NCBI GenBank assembly: GCA_016710525.1 | Contig: JADJVQ010000011.1 | Location: 1-64,000, forward strand | Direction: 5' to 3' | DNA from: Burkholderiaceae bacterium | Lineage (GTDB): Bacteria > Pseudomonadota > Gammaproteobacteria > Burkholderiales > Burkholderiaceae_E | DNA length: 64,000 nt | Shown: positions 52,701 to 59,873 of the stretch, one piece after another | How positions within the stretch are numbered: the first letter of the stretch is position 1 | Layout: each line of letters begins with the position of its first letter | The notes under the pieces: generated by a model | Told to the model about the DNA's origin: nothing | The model's database searches: none | Seen by the model: only the letters and a program-made list of their open reading frames with translations | Translations under genes and position numbers: made by a program

Positions 52701-53878
52701 CGGCGATGTTCTTCCTGAACGCCAAGGACCCCGACACCATCAATGCCACGCGCGCGGCGATGGTCGGGCTGGGCTACAAGGCGCAGCGCATCGCCCACGA
52801 TCTGTTCAGCAAGCTGGCGCGGCGCCAGACCGACAAGCCGCCGGCCACGGTGGGCAAGGCGCCGGTCAAGTCGCAGGTCATCCACTTCATCAACAAGAAG
52901 ATGCCGGGCAACCTGCCCAAGAAGACCGCGCGGGCGCTGCTCGACATCGAGGACGCGCGCTATGTGCCGATCATCCGGGACCCGCAGGCCACGACGGTCG
53001 ACGCCGAAGCGGTGTTCTATTTTCCGGGCTGCGGGTCGGAACGGCTGTTCTCGCAGGTGGGGCTCGCCACCCAGGCGATGCTCTGGCAGGTCGGGGTGCA
53101 GACGGTGCTGCCCCCGGGTTATCTGTGCTGCGGTTATCCGCAGCGCGGCTCGGGCCAGTTCGACCGCGCCGAGCAGATCATCACCGACAACCGGGTGCTG
53201 TTCCATCGGGTGGCCAACACCCTGAACTACCTCGACATCAAGACTGTCGTGGTCAGCTGCGGCACCTGCTACGACCAGCTGCAGAGCTACGAGTTCGAGA
53301 AGGTGTTCCCGGGCTGCCGGATCATCGACATCCACGAATTCCTGATGGAAAAGGGCGTGCGGCTCGAGGGCGTGACCGGCACCCGCTACATGTATCACGA
53401 GCCCTGCCACACGCCGATGAAGACCTATGCGTCCAGCAAGGTGGTCAACACCCTGATGAACGAGGCGCTCAACGGCCGCGTCGACAAGAACGACCGCTGC
53501 TGTGGCGAAAGCGGCACCTTGGCGGTCAGCCGGCCCGACATCTCCACCCAGGTGCGCTTTCGAAAGGAAGAAGAGATGCGCCGCGGTGCCGACGCCTTGC
53601 GTGCCTTGCCGGTCAGGGCGGCGCACGCGCCGGGTGCGTCGGCCGCGGGCGCCTCGGTGCCTGCCGCGGCGTCGGACGCGGCGGTATTCGACGGTCCCGT
53701 CAAGATCCTGACGTCCTGCCCGTCATGCCTGCAGGGCCTGTCGCGCTACGAAGGCGATACCGGCGTCCAGGCCGACTACATCGTGGTCGAAATGGCGCGT
53801 CACCTTCTGGGCGAAGGCTGGATGGAGGATTACGTCCGGCGCGCCAACGACGGCGGAATCGAGCGCGTGCTGGTGTAA
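49790..53878 (+). CDS. Giant FAD-linked oxidase / Fe-S reductase fusion (DUF3683 family)
   Basis: 1362 residues, cytosolic. In order: a DUF3683-type N-terminal domain (about 1-160, YNYTSFSDREIVIRLLG); an FAD-binding PCMH domain (about 175-330, IARGGGTGYTGGAVPL); an FAD-oxidase C-terminal domain (HMHAGDGNVHTNLPV, GEHGIGITKLEFL); two 4Fe-4S sites (CLRCGKCKPVC, CTVCHKCETPCPVD); and two CCG domains (FPGCGSERLFSQ, CCGYPQRGSGQ; YHEPCHTPMKTYA, CCGESGTL). It fuses GlcD-like and GlcF-like halves in one chain, so it probably oxidises a 2-hydroxyacid and passes electrons to quinone; the substrate is not established. The gene stands alone. Confidence 0.88.
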   Translation: MNAPLPLSALHADAESPARLREIPYNYTSFSDREIVIRLLGEDAWRLLDELRGERRTGRSARMLFEVLGDVWVVRRNPYLQDDLIDNPKRRRLLIEALHHRLHEIDRRRTRDLEGNTDPIAHARAARVEQLVRLAGEAVGAFADEFAQADRLRRRASRLLARHTHRDNIRFDGMSRVSHVTDATDWRVEYPFVVLMPDSEIEMAALVSACIELGLTIIARGGGTGYTGGAVPLTALSAVINTEKLERLDAVEQTRLPGLDHDVATVFAEAGVVTKRVTEAAERAGLVFAVDPTSLEASCIGGNIAMNAGGKKAVLWGTALDNLAWWRMVDPQGNWLEVTRIGHNMGKIHDVDVARFELRWYAPRQLGPDGKMRGEPIRSETLDIPGPRFRKVGLGKDVTDKFLAGLPGVQKEGCDGLITSARWVLHKMPRHIRTVCLEFFGQPKDAVPSIVEIKNYLDGLTRAAASGGPDAPPRVLLAGLEHLDERYLRAVGYTTKSRRGGLPKMVLFGDIVGDEDDAVARATSEVVRLANGRSGEGFIAVSPEARKTFWLDRSRTAAIARHTNAFKINEDVVIPLPRMGEYTDGIEHINIELSTRNKLRLLDELDPLFEGEIVLGKTDDADLQRRSADELVAERTRQAAELIASTRARWQFLLENIDRPLAQVRELLATVGLASMQPLAQARLDLDPHATLFVLLQDRSIRVSWKTEVREPLARILQGQAFLPLLKRCDETHKRVLRSRVFVALHMHAGDGNVHTNLPVNSDDYGMLKEAEAAVARIMALARSLDGVISGEHGIGITKLEFLTESELAEFRDYKQRIDPEGRFNKGKLLAGGDLRNAYTPSFGLMGAESLILQASDIGAIADSVKNCLRCGKCKPVCSTHVPRANLLYSPRNKILATSLLVEAFLYEEQTRRGVSIKHWDEFSDVADHCTVCHKCETPCPVDIDFGDVSMNMRNLLRKMGKKKFNAGNAAAMFFLNAKDPDTINATRAAMVGLGYKAQRIAHDLFSKLARRQTDKPPATVGKAPVKSQVIHFINKKMPGNLPKKTARALLDIEDARYVPIIRDPQATTVDAEAVFYFPGCGSERLFSQVGLATQAMLWQVGVQTVLPPGYLCCGYPQRGSGQFDRAEQIITDNRVLFHRVANTLNYLDIKTVVVSCGTCYDQLQSYEFEKVFPGCRIIDIHEFLMEKGVRLEGVTGTRYMYHEPCHTPMKTYASSKVVNTLMNEALNGRVDKNDRCCGESGTLAVSRPDISTQVRFRKEEEMRRGADALRALPVRAAHAPGASAAGASVPAAASDAAVFDGPVKILTSCPSCLQGLSRYEGDTGVQADYIVVEMARHLLGEGWMEDYVRRANDGGIERVLV

Positions 53879-53941
53879 GGTTTCGACGGTTGGCGCGGGG
53901 AGAACCGTCGGTTCGGCACCGCCTGACTCCAAGGAGCCTCG

Positions 53942-55144
53942 ATGCCGCCACCCCCCGAAACCGCCGAGTCGCTCGGCTACGGCAACCTTACCTGGGATCG
54001 GCCCGCGTTCCTGGCGCGGGGCCAGATCAGCACCGAACAGCGCATGCCGACCGCCCGGCTGCGTCCCGCCGGGCCGCCCCAGCCCCTGCCGGCCGGTGCG
54101 CCTCTCGATCTGGACAGTCGTGTCGTTCACGACCCGCTGCTCGATCGTCAGATCGCCGTGGCGACATTGCTGGAGCGGCGGCTTTTCAATGATGCGCTGC
54201 TGGTCTGGCATCGCGGCGCTGTGCGCCATGAAAGTTACCGCAACGGCATCGGGCCGCACGACGCCCACATCGTCCACTCGGTCACCAAGACGCTGAGCAG
54301 CATGATGATCGGCATCGCCCAGGCCGAAGGGCGCCTGAGCGTGGCCGATCCCGTCGTCGCGCACGTGCCCGAGCTGGCCGGGATGCCCGCCTGGCAGGGC
54401 GTCACGCTGCAGCACGTGCTCGACATGGCGGTCGGCATTGCGACCGAGGAGCACTACGAGGACCCGGCCTCGATGTACTGGAGATACGCCCGCGCGGTCG
54501 GTTACTACGGTCCCGGCGATCCGCCCGGCATCGGCTGTCTCGCCTTCGTGCGCGAGAACCTCTGCCAGAGGGTGGCCGAGCCCGGCAGCCTGTTCAATTA
54601 CGCCTCCTACCTCACCAACCTGCTGCCGATCGCGCTGTCCGCGGTTTACCGCCGCCCGGCGATCGAGTTGTACCAGCAGTACCTGTATGCGCGGATCGGC
54701 GCGCAAGCCGACTGCCTCTTCAACCTCGATCCCACGGGCCTGCCGATCGTCGAGGGGCATGCCAACCTGACGCTGCGCGACCTCGCCCGCTGGGCATTGC
54801 TCTATCTGCACGACGGCCGCAACCTGGCCGGCGCGCAGATCGTGCCGCAGGCCTTCGTGCAGGAAACCCTGCGTCCCGACGAGCGCCGCGCCGCCGCATT
54901 CCAGCGCAGCGAGGCGGCGGGCGTTTTTCCGGGGGCGCAGTACCACAACAAGACCTGGCTGCTCGATCCGGCGCGCGGACGCTACGCGATGCTGGGCATC
55001 CACGGGCAGTTCGCTTACTTCGACCGCCCGGCCGATCTGATGATCGTGGGCTTCGGATCGTTTCCGGAGCAGACATCGCCGCTGATGAAGGCCTGTCTCA
55101 CGCTGCTCTGGCAGACGGTCACGGATGCGCTGGACGGGAACTGA
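53942..55144 (+). CDS. Serine hydrolase, beta-lactamase class C / 6-aminohexanoate-dimer hydrolase-like
   Basis: A 400-residue protein with no signal peptide. The nucleophile motif SxxK is Ser113-Val-Thr-Lys116 (VHSVTKTL), the second catalytic element Tyr220 is in FNYASY, and a third-motif-like HGQFAY lies near the C-terminus. The cytosolic location and YAS motif fit NylB-type esterase/amidases more than true beta-lactamases. AAGGAG precedes the ATG. Substrate unknown; the neighbours give no pathway. Confidence 0.82.
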   Translation: MPPPPETAESLGYGNLTWDRPAFLARGQISTEQRMPTARLRPAGPPQPLPAGAPLDLDSRVVHDPLLDRQIAVATLLERRLFNDALLVWHRGAVRHESYRNGIGPHDAHIVHSVTKTLSSMMIGIAQAEGRLSVADPVVAHVPELAGMPAWQGVTLQHVLDMAVGIATEEHYEDPASMYWRYARAVGYYGPGDPPGIGCLAFVRENLCQRVAEPGSLFNYASYLTNLLPIALSAVYRRPAIELYQQYLYARIGAQADCLFNLDPTGLPIVEGHANLTLRDLARWALLYLHDGRNLAGAQIVPQAFVQETLRPDERRAAAFQRSEAAGVFPGAQYHNKTWLLDPARGRYAMLGIHGQFAYFDRPADLMIVGFGSFPEQTSPLMKACLTLLWQTVTDALDGN

Positions 55145-55152
55145 CCCCACGG

Positions 55153-55179
55153 ACCGCGTTCCCGAGCGGATTTTTTTTT
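55153..55179 (+). terminator. Weak terminator-like T9 tract after the serine hydrolase gene
   Basis: Nine T residues follow a short stem (CCGC with GCGG, 8-nt loop) 10 bp past the stop codon. The U-tract is excellent but the stem is only 4 bp, so efficiency is doubtful. Confidence 0.4.
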
Positions 55180-55289
55180 GAGCGAGTGCATCCAATTCGT
55201 CATCCGTCTCGTCAAAGGGCCTGTACGTGGCCTGCCGATGCCCCCACTCGGCGCCACCCCACAGTCCTGACCACCTGACGGAGGCTTCC

Positions 55290-55724
55290 ATGAATCGCAG
55301 ACTCGCCATCCTGGCCATTGGTGCCATTGCTCTGGGCGCACTGACCCCGCCTGCTTCGGCGACCAGCGCCCAGCCCGCGGGCGGCGCCCTGGACCCGCGG
55401 CTGATCGGCGCCTGGGTCAACGAGAAGATGATCAACAGCGGCGGCGCCAGCTTCGCTTCCTTCACCACCGTGCGCACCTTGCGTTTCGAAGGCTCGGGAA
55501 GGGTCACGCAGTGGGTCCAGTCGGTCGGCGGCGGCCAGAGCTGGAGCTACAACGGCGGCGGCCGCCGGCTCGAGTTCTCCGGGCGCTGGTTCGTCCGCGA
55601 CGGTGTGATCCTCGTCCAGCCCGAGGGCCGCGCCGACTACCTGGAGGCCGGACGGTATCGTTTTTCCTCGCCCTACCTGGTCACCGAGAATCGGGATGGC
55701 CGCCTGATCTGGCAGCGGGGCTGA
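55290..55724 (+). CDS. Small exported protein of unknown function
   Basis: 144 residues. A signal peptide (MNRRLAILAIGAIALGALTPPASA, about 24 residues, AXA site) leads to a Gly/Arg/Trp-rich, probably all-beta domain (LIGAWVNEKMINSGGASF, GGGRRLEFSGRWFVRDGVILVQ). No cysteine is seen in the mature part. The layout resembles lipocalin-like domains that begin LxGxW, but I do not recognise the family. ACGGAGG precedes the ATG. Confidence 0.75.
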   Translation: MNRRLAILAIGAIALGALTPPASATSAQPAGGALDPRLIGAWVNEKMINSGGASFASFTTVRTLRFEGSGRVTQWVQSVGGGQSWSYNGGGRRLEFSGRWFVRDGVILVQPEGRADYLEAGRYRFSSPYLVTENRDGRLIWQRG

Positions 55725-55746
55725 CGGCGCGCGCCTGCACTAGAAT

Positions 55747-55765
55747 CCTCGCATTCCAAGCGAGG
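55747..55765 (+). promoter_or_regulatory. Hairpin overlapping the SDR ribosome-binding site
   Basis: CCTCGC and GCGAGG form a 6-bp perfect stem with a 7-nt loop. The 3' arm contains part of the Shine-Dalgarno AGGAG (55763-55767), 8 bp before the ATG at 55776, so the folded form would mask the ribosome site. A TAGAAT (55741-55746) immediately upstream could be a -10 element, in which case the full hairpin would not be transcribed from that promoter. Confidence 0.4.
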
Positions 55766-55775
55766 AGACTTCAGC

Positions 55776-56543
55776 ATGTACAAACCGTTCGACCTCACCG
55801 GCCGCACCGCGGTCATCACCGGCGGCAATGGCGGCATCGGCCTGGGCATGGCGCGCGCCCTGCTCGACAGCGGGGCGCACGTCACCATCTGGGGGTCCAA
55901 CCCCGCCAAGACCGAAGCGGCGCGCGCGCAGCTCGCGGCGGGCGGCGGCAAGGTCGAAGCGATCGTCTGCGATGTCTCCGACGAAGCCGCGGTCGACCGC
56001 GCATTCGCCGAATCGATCGCCCGCATGGGCCGGGTCGACGCCTGCTTCGCCAATGCCGGCGTGTCGTCCAAGGGCACGATGCTGGTCGACATGGACTACG
56101 CCGAGTTCCAGCGCGTGCTCAAGGTGAACCTGGACGGCGTGTTCCTGACCTTTCGTGCGGCTGCCCGGCATATGGTTGCGCGCGGCGGGGGTGGTTCGCT
56201 GGTGGCCACGGCCAGCACCGCGGCGGTCGAAGGAGCGGCCCGCAACAGCCACTATGGAGCATCCAAGGGCGGGGTCACCTCGTTCTGCCGCGCGCTGGCG
56301 GTCGAGCTCGCCCGTCATCAGATCCGGGTGAACTCCATCCTGCCCGGCTGGATCGAGACCGACATGACCAGCCGATCGTTCAACAACGATCGATTCCGCG
56401 ACAACGTCATGCCCCGCATCCCGGCCCGCCGCTGGGGCACCATCGAAGACTTCGGCGGTGCGGCGGTCTGGCTGATGAGCGACGCGTCGTCGTACATGAC
56501 CGGTGAGCAGATGCTGATCGACGGCGGATACACCAAGTTCTGA
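55776..56543 (+). CDS. SDR family oxidoreductase
   Basis: A 255-residue classical short-chain dehydrogenase. The cofactor motif TGGNGGIG is at residues 15-22, NAG at about 93-95, and the catalytic residues are Ser147, Tyr160 and Lys164 (HYGASKGG). It ends in DGGYTKF, typical of gluconate or 3-oxoacyl reductase-like members. Asn38-like WGSNPAK after strand 2 hints at NADP use. Substrate unknown; it appears monocistronic. Confidence 0.9.
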   Translation: MYKPFDLTGRTAVITGGNGGIGLGMARALLDSGAHVTIWGSNPAKTEAARAQLAAGGGKVEAIVCDVSDEAAVDRAFAESIARMGRVDACFANAGVSSKGTMLVDMDYAEFQRVLKVNLDGVFLTFRAAARHMVARGGGGSLVATASTAAVEGAARNSHYGASKGGVTSFCRALAVELARHQIRVNSILPGWIETDMTSRSFNNDRFRDNVMPRIPARRWGTIEDFGGAAVWLMSDASSYMTGEQMLIDGGYTKF

Positions 56544-56711
56544 GCCGGTCGGTTTTGGCAGGCGACCCGACATCCGCCGTTCGGGTTTGCCGGCCCGCCG
56601 TTCGTCGGTCCGGTGCCGCCGGGCCCTCGCGGCGTGCACTAGTTCAAGGGACGATAGTCAGGCCTCGGCGACAGTGCGTCTCTCGCACACGAGGGTGGAT
56701 ACCGTCTCACC

Positions 56712-58400
56712 ATGCACGCACAAACCGTTGACGAAACCAAGCGCATCAAGGTGCGCGATGCCGCGACCTGCCGGGCGTGGCTCAATACGCTGGGCGAAAA
56801 CGAACTCGGACGCCTGTCCGCGATCGAACGCCTGCTGCGCAATCTGGCCCATTCGCCGCAGGCGCCGGACCTGCTGCTCGAGATCGCCGAACAGGCCCGC
56901 ACCGCGCACCTGCATGAACTCGACACCATTGCCGGTTCACTGCGCGGAGCCGTGTTTCCGATGCCCGAGGCGGAGCGCCGGCGACTGGCGGTGGTCTGCG
57001 ATGGCCTGGCGCTGGGTCGCGACCTGTTCGCCCGCCTGCATACCCAGCTGCTGGAAGACAGTGACGCGGCCACCCGGACGGTGATCCCCGGCACCACCAC
57101 CACCTTGCGGGCGATCCTGCCGCTCGCGCGGGCGCTGGATTACCAGGCCCGGCTGATCCTTTGCCTGCAGTTCAACGGCTTCGAGATCGAAGCGGCCCAC
57201 TGGGACAGGCTGTGCACCTACGCCGCCCGCGTGCGGGCCAGCACGTTCCAGGACGTGGCCCTGCCCGACGAGTGCCCGCTGCTGCCCTCGCCGACGGCGC
57301 GCGCGCTGTTCACCTATCCGCTGCTGATGGCGCTGGCGCAGCTGGAGGCGCGCGGCGATGCCGAGAGGGCCCTGGTCTCGCGCCTGGCGCGCCGGTGGGC
57401 GGCCAAGGTGGGCTTTCGGATCGAGCCCGGCGCGGCGACGCACGTCAGCCCGAATGGCCCGGTGATGGGCTTGTCGGCCGAACATGCGGTGCGCCTGGAC
57501 AGCCACAAGCTGATGCGCCGGCTGCAGGCTCGGCAGGAGGAGATCGATGCGCTCGATTCCGGGGCGGCCTCGGCCGCACGGCTGCCGCGCGGGATGACCA
57601 TGACGGCCACCCGCAGCCTGCTGGCGCTGCTGGCCGAACGCTGGTCGCCGGGGTGCGTGATGGTCACGCCGCCCGACGCGCGGCTGGGCGAGATGCGCCT
57701 GCGATTCGGCCTTCCCAGGCTGAACACGCCCGAGCGGGCGGCGCAACTGTCCCAGCCCCGCCTGGAGTCTCGTGAGGGGCAGGCGAACTGGCAGTCTGCG
57801 GCCAACCGGGCCTACATCTACGGGCGCTTCGAGCAGAACACCATCATCCGGATGGCGCTGGGCGACGAGCCGCGCGAGGACATGCTCGCCGCCTGGGCGA
57901 CGCAGGCCGATCGAGCGACCTGGGTGGCGATCGAGCGCCAGCATTCGTACTTCGAGCGCGAGTTCGCTTCGCCGGTTGCGCTCGGTGACCTCGTCACCAT
58001 CGTGCCGCCGTCGCTGGCCGATCAGCAGGCTGCGTCCACCGGCGCGCGGTCGAACAAACAGGCGCGATTCATGTTCGGACGGGTGGTGTCGCTCAGCCAA
58101 CGCCAGAACCCGGATCTGAAGATGCCTCCCCGCCAGCGCATCGGCGTGGCGGTCTGGTCCGGAACGCCGACACTGGTCGGCATTCGCGGCGGGGACGATC
58201 CGTTCTTTCATGACGCGGTGCTGCTTGGGGCGGACGCGGCCGGCGAGCCCGAATCGCTGCTGCTGCCGGCCGGGCAGTTCAGCCACCAGCCGACGATCAC
58301 GCTGCGCGAGCCGACCCGCGACGTCAGGGTGCGGCTCGAGACCGTGCTCGAGACCGGAGCGAGCTTCGAGCGCCGGCGCATTCAACGTCTTGACAACTGA
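56712..58400 (+). CDS. Unrecognised 562-residue soluble protein
   Basis: No family is recognised. The protein has no signal peptide or membrane helix. Residues 1-250 are helix-rich (AWLNTLGENELGRLSAIERLLRNLA; LPLARALDYQARLILCLQFNGFEIE). The C-terminal 150 residues look beta-rich (RIGVAVWSGTPTLVGIRGGD, PTITLREPTRDVRVRLETVLE), similar in texture to a PilZ-like or regulatory barrel, but no PilZ RxxxR motif is convincing. GC and codon use match its neighbours. It precedes DUF971-ubiE by 134 bp. A real gene of unknown function. Confidence 0.75.
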   Translation: MHAQTVDETKRIKVRDAATCRAWLNTLGENELGRLSAIERLLRNLAHSPQAPDLLLEIAEQARTAHLHELDTIAGSLRGAVFPMPEAERRRLAVVCDGLALGRDLFARLHTQLLEDSDAATRTVIPGTTTTLRAILPLARALDYQARLILCLQFNGFEIEAAHWDRLCTYAARVRASTFQDVALPDECPLLPSPTARALFTYPLLMALAQLEARGDAERALVSRLARRWAAKVGFRIEPGAATHVSPNGPVMGLSAEHAVRLDSHKLMRRLQARQEEIDALDSGAASAARLPRGMTMTATRSLLALLAERWSPGCVMVTPPDARLGEMRLRFGLPRLNTPERAAQLSQPRLESREGQANWQSAANRAYIYGRFEQNTIIRMALGDEPREDMLAAWATQADRATWVAIERQHSYFEREFASPVALGDLVTIVPPSLADQQAASTGARSNKQARFMFGRVVSLSQRQNPDLKMPPRQRIGVAVWSGTPTLVGIRGGDDPFFHDAVLLGADAAGEPESLLLPAGQFSHQPTITLREPTRDVRVRLETVLETGASFERRRIQRLDN

Positions 58401-58534
58401 GGCGGCCGGCGCGCCGTTGCAGGGCCTCTTGGGCCGCCTGACGGGCGGCGGATTGGGCTACCATCGAGAGGGCGGCGGTCATCGTGCGCCCCTGCGGGCG
58501 GCAGGTGCCGCCTTTCTCGTGCATGGTTCTGCTC

Positions 58535-58990
58535 ATGGCTGGTCTGGACAAGTCCTCCGCGCTGCCGACCCGGATCGTCGTTCACCAACAATCTCGTGTC
58601 CTCGAGATCGAGTTCAACGACGGCAAGGTCTTTCGGCTGCCTTTCGAGTTCCTGCGGGTGAACTCGCCCTCGGCCGAGGTCCGTGGTCATGGCCCCGGAC
58701 AGGAAGTCCTGCAGACCGGCAAGCGTGATGTCGACATCAAGAGCCTCGAACAGGTCGGGCACTACGCCGTGCAGCCCTACTTTTCCGATGGTCATTCGAC
58801 CGGTCTGTTTTCGTGGGACTACCTGCACTGGCTGGGCATGAATGAAGCCACGCTGTGGCAGGAGTACCTGGGCCGCCTGTCGAAGGCCGGCGCGAGCCGC
58901 GAACCGCAGGGCGCGGGGTTGCCTGCCGCCGGCCCGGCCGCTGGCACCACCGAAATGCAGGCCAACGAGGTTCGCCGGAGAGTGCCGTGA
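58535..58990 (+). CDS. DUF971 protein (gamma-butyrobetaine hydroxylase-like N-terminal domain)
   Basis: 151 residues. The DUF971 fold is marked by VHQQSRVLEIEFNDGKVFRLPFEFLRVNSPSAEV and GHYAVQPYFSDGHSTGLFSWDYL, with residues of the GBBH-like zinc-type domain. No catalytic dioxygenase domain is attached. Gene order DUF971-ubiE is conserved in Burkholderiales. ATG 58535 or ATG 58523 may be the start. Its stop overlaps a GTG that is the probable original ubiE start region. Confidence 0.87.
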   Translation: MAGLDKSSALPTRIVVHQQSRVLEIEFNDGKVFRLPFEFLRVNSPSAEVRGHGPGQEVLQTGKRDVDIKSLEQVGHYAVQPYFSDGHSTGLFSWDYLHWLGMNEATLWQEYLGRLSKAGASREPQGAGLPAAGPAAGTTEMQANEVRRRVP

Positions 58991-59095
58991 GCGGTCCTGC
59001 TGATCGCCCCGACCCGATGCCCGCGCCAGACGCATCCGGCCAAGCCGTCGGCGCCCGGCAGCGCTGCGCACGAGACGCATTTCGGCTTCGAAACC

Positions 59096-59797
59096 GTGCC
59101 GGAGAGCGGCAAGGCCTCCCGGGTGGGGCAGGTATTCGACTCGGTCGCGTCGCGCTACGACATGATGAACGACCTGATGTCGGCGGGGCTGCATCGGGTG
59201 TGGAAGGCTTTCACGGTGGCCCAGGCGGGGGTCAAGCCCGGCATGCGGATTCTCGACGTGGCCGGTGGCACCGGCGATCTGTCTCGGCAGTTCGCCCGTC
59301 GGGTCGGCCCGACCGGTGAGGTCTGGCTGACCGACATCAATGGCTCGATGCTGAGCATCGGTCGGGATCGGCTGCTCGACGAAGGGCAGGCTCAGCCGGT
59401 GGTGCGCTGCGATGCCGAGCGTCTGCCGTTTCCCGATGGGTATTTCGATCGCTGTGTGGTTGCGTTCGGGTTGCGAAACATGACGCACAAGGACCGGGCT
59501 CTGGCAGAGATGACTCGGGTGCTCAAGCCTGGCGGGCGCCTGCTGGTGCTCGAGTTCTCCAAGGTCTGGAAACCGCTGGAGCCTCTTTATGACGCGTATT
59601 CGTTCAAGGTGCTGCCCTGGATGGGTCAGCGGGTTGCCGGCGACGCACAGAGTTATCGGTATCTGGCCGAATCGATTCGGATGCATCCCGACCAATCCAC
59701 ACTGGCCGCAATGATGTCAGCCGCTGGCCTGGCCGGTGTGCGATATTTCAATATGGCCGCCGGGGTGGTGGCTTTGCATGAAGGTGTCCGGATCTAA
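59096..59797 (+). CDS. ubiE: Ubiquinone/menaquinone biosynthesis C-methyltransferase UbiE (N-terminus probably frameshifted)
   Basis: A SAM-dependent methyltransferase with KASRVGQVFDSVASRYDMMNDLMS, the SAM site ILDVAGGTGDLSRQF, and AFGLRNMTHKDRALAEM, all diagnostic. It performs the C-methylation in ubiquinone synthesis. The only standard in-frame start is GTG 59096, yet conserved residues HFGFETV lie just upstream in the same frame, with no start codon before an in-frame TGA at 58988. A GTG (58987) and ATG (59017) in the neighbouring frame would fit if one base were removed near CCC at 59054-59056. The body of the gene is intact. Confidence 0.88.
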   Translation: MPESGKASRVGQVFDSVASRYDMMNDLMSAGLHRVWKAFTVAQAGVKPGMRILDVAGGTGDLSRQFARRVGPTGEVWLTDINGSMLSIGRDRLLDEGQAQPVVRCDAERLPFPDGYFDRCVVAFGLRNMTHKDRALAEMTRVLKPGGRLLVLEFSKVWKPLEPLYDAYSFKVLPWMGQRVAGDAQSYRYLAESIRMHPDQSTLAAMMSAAGLAGVRYFNMAAGVVALHEGVRI

Positions 59798-59873
59798 GGG
59801 GGCGGGCATCGCTGAATACATGAAAGCGGGCGGGCATTCGCGCGACCCAGTCGATACAAGCGGAGAACACAGA

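Noticed and set aside
49802..53626. 1274-codon open frame antisense to the large FAD/Fe-S oxidoreductase
   Set aside because: It mirrors third-position GC bias of a certain gene, has shadow-like composition and matches no family.
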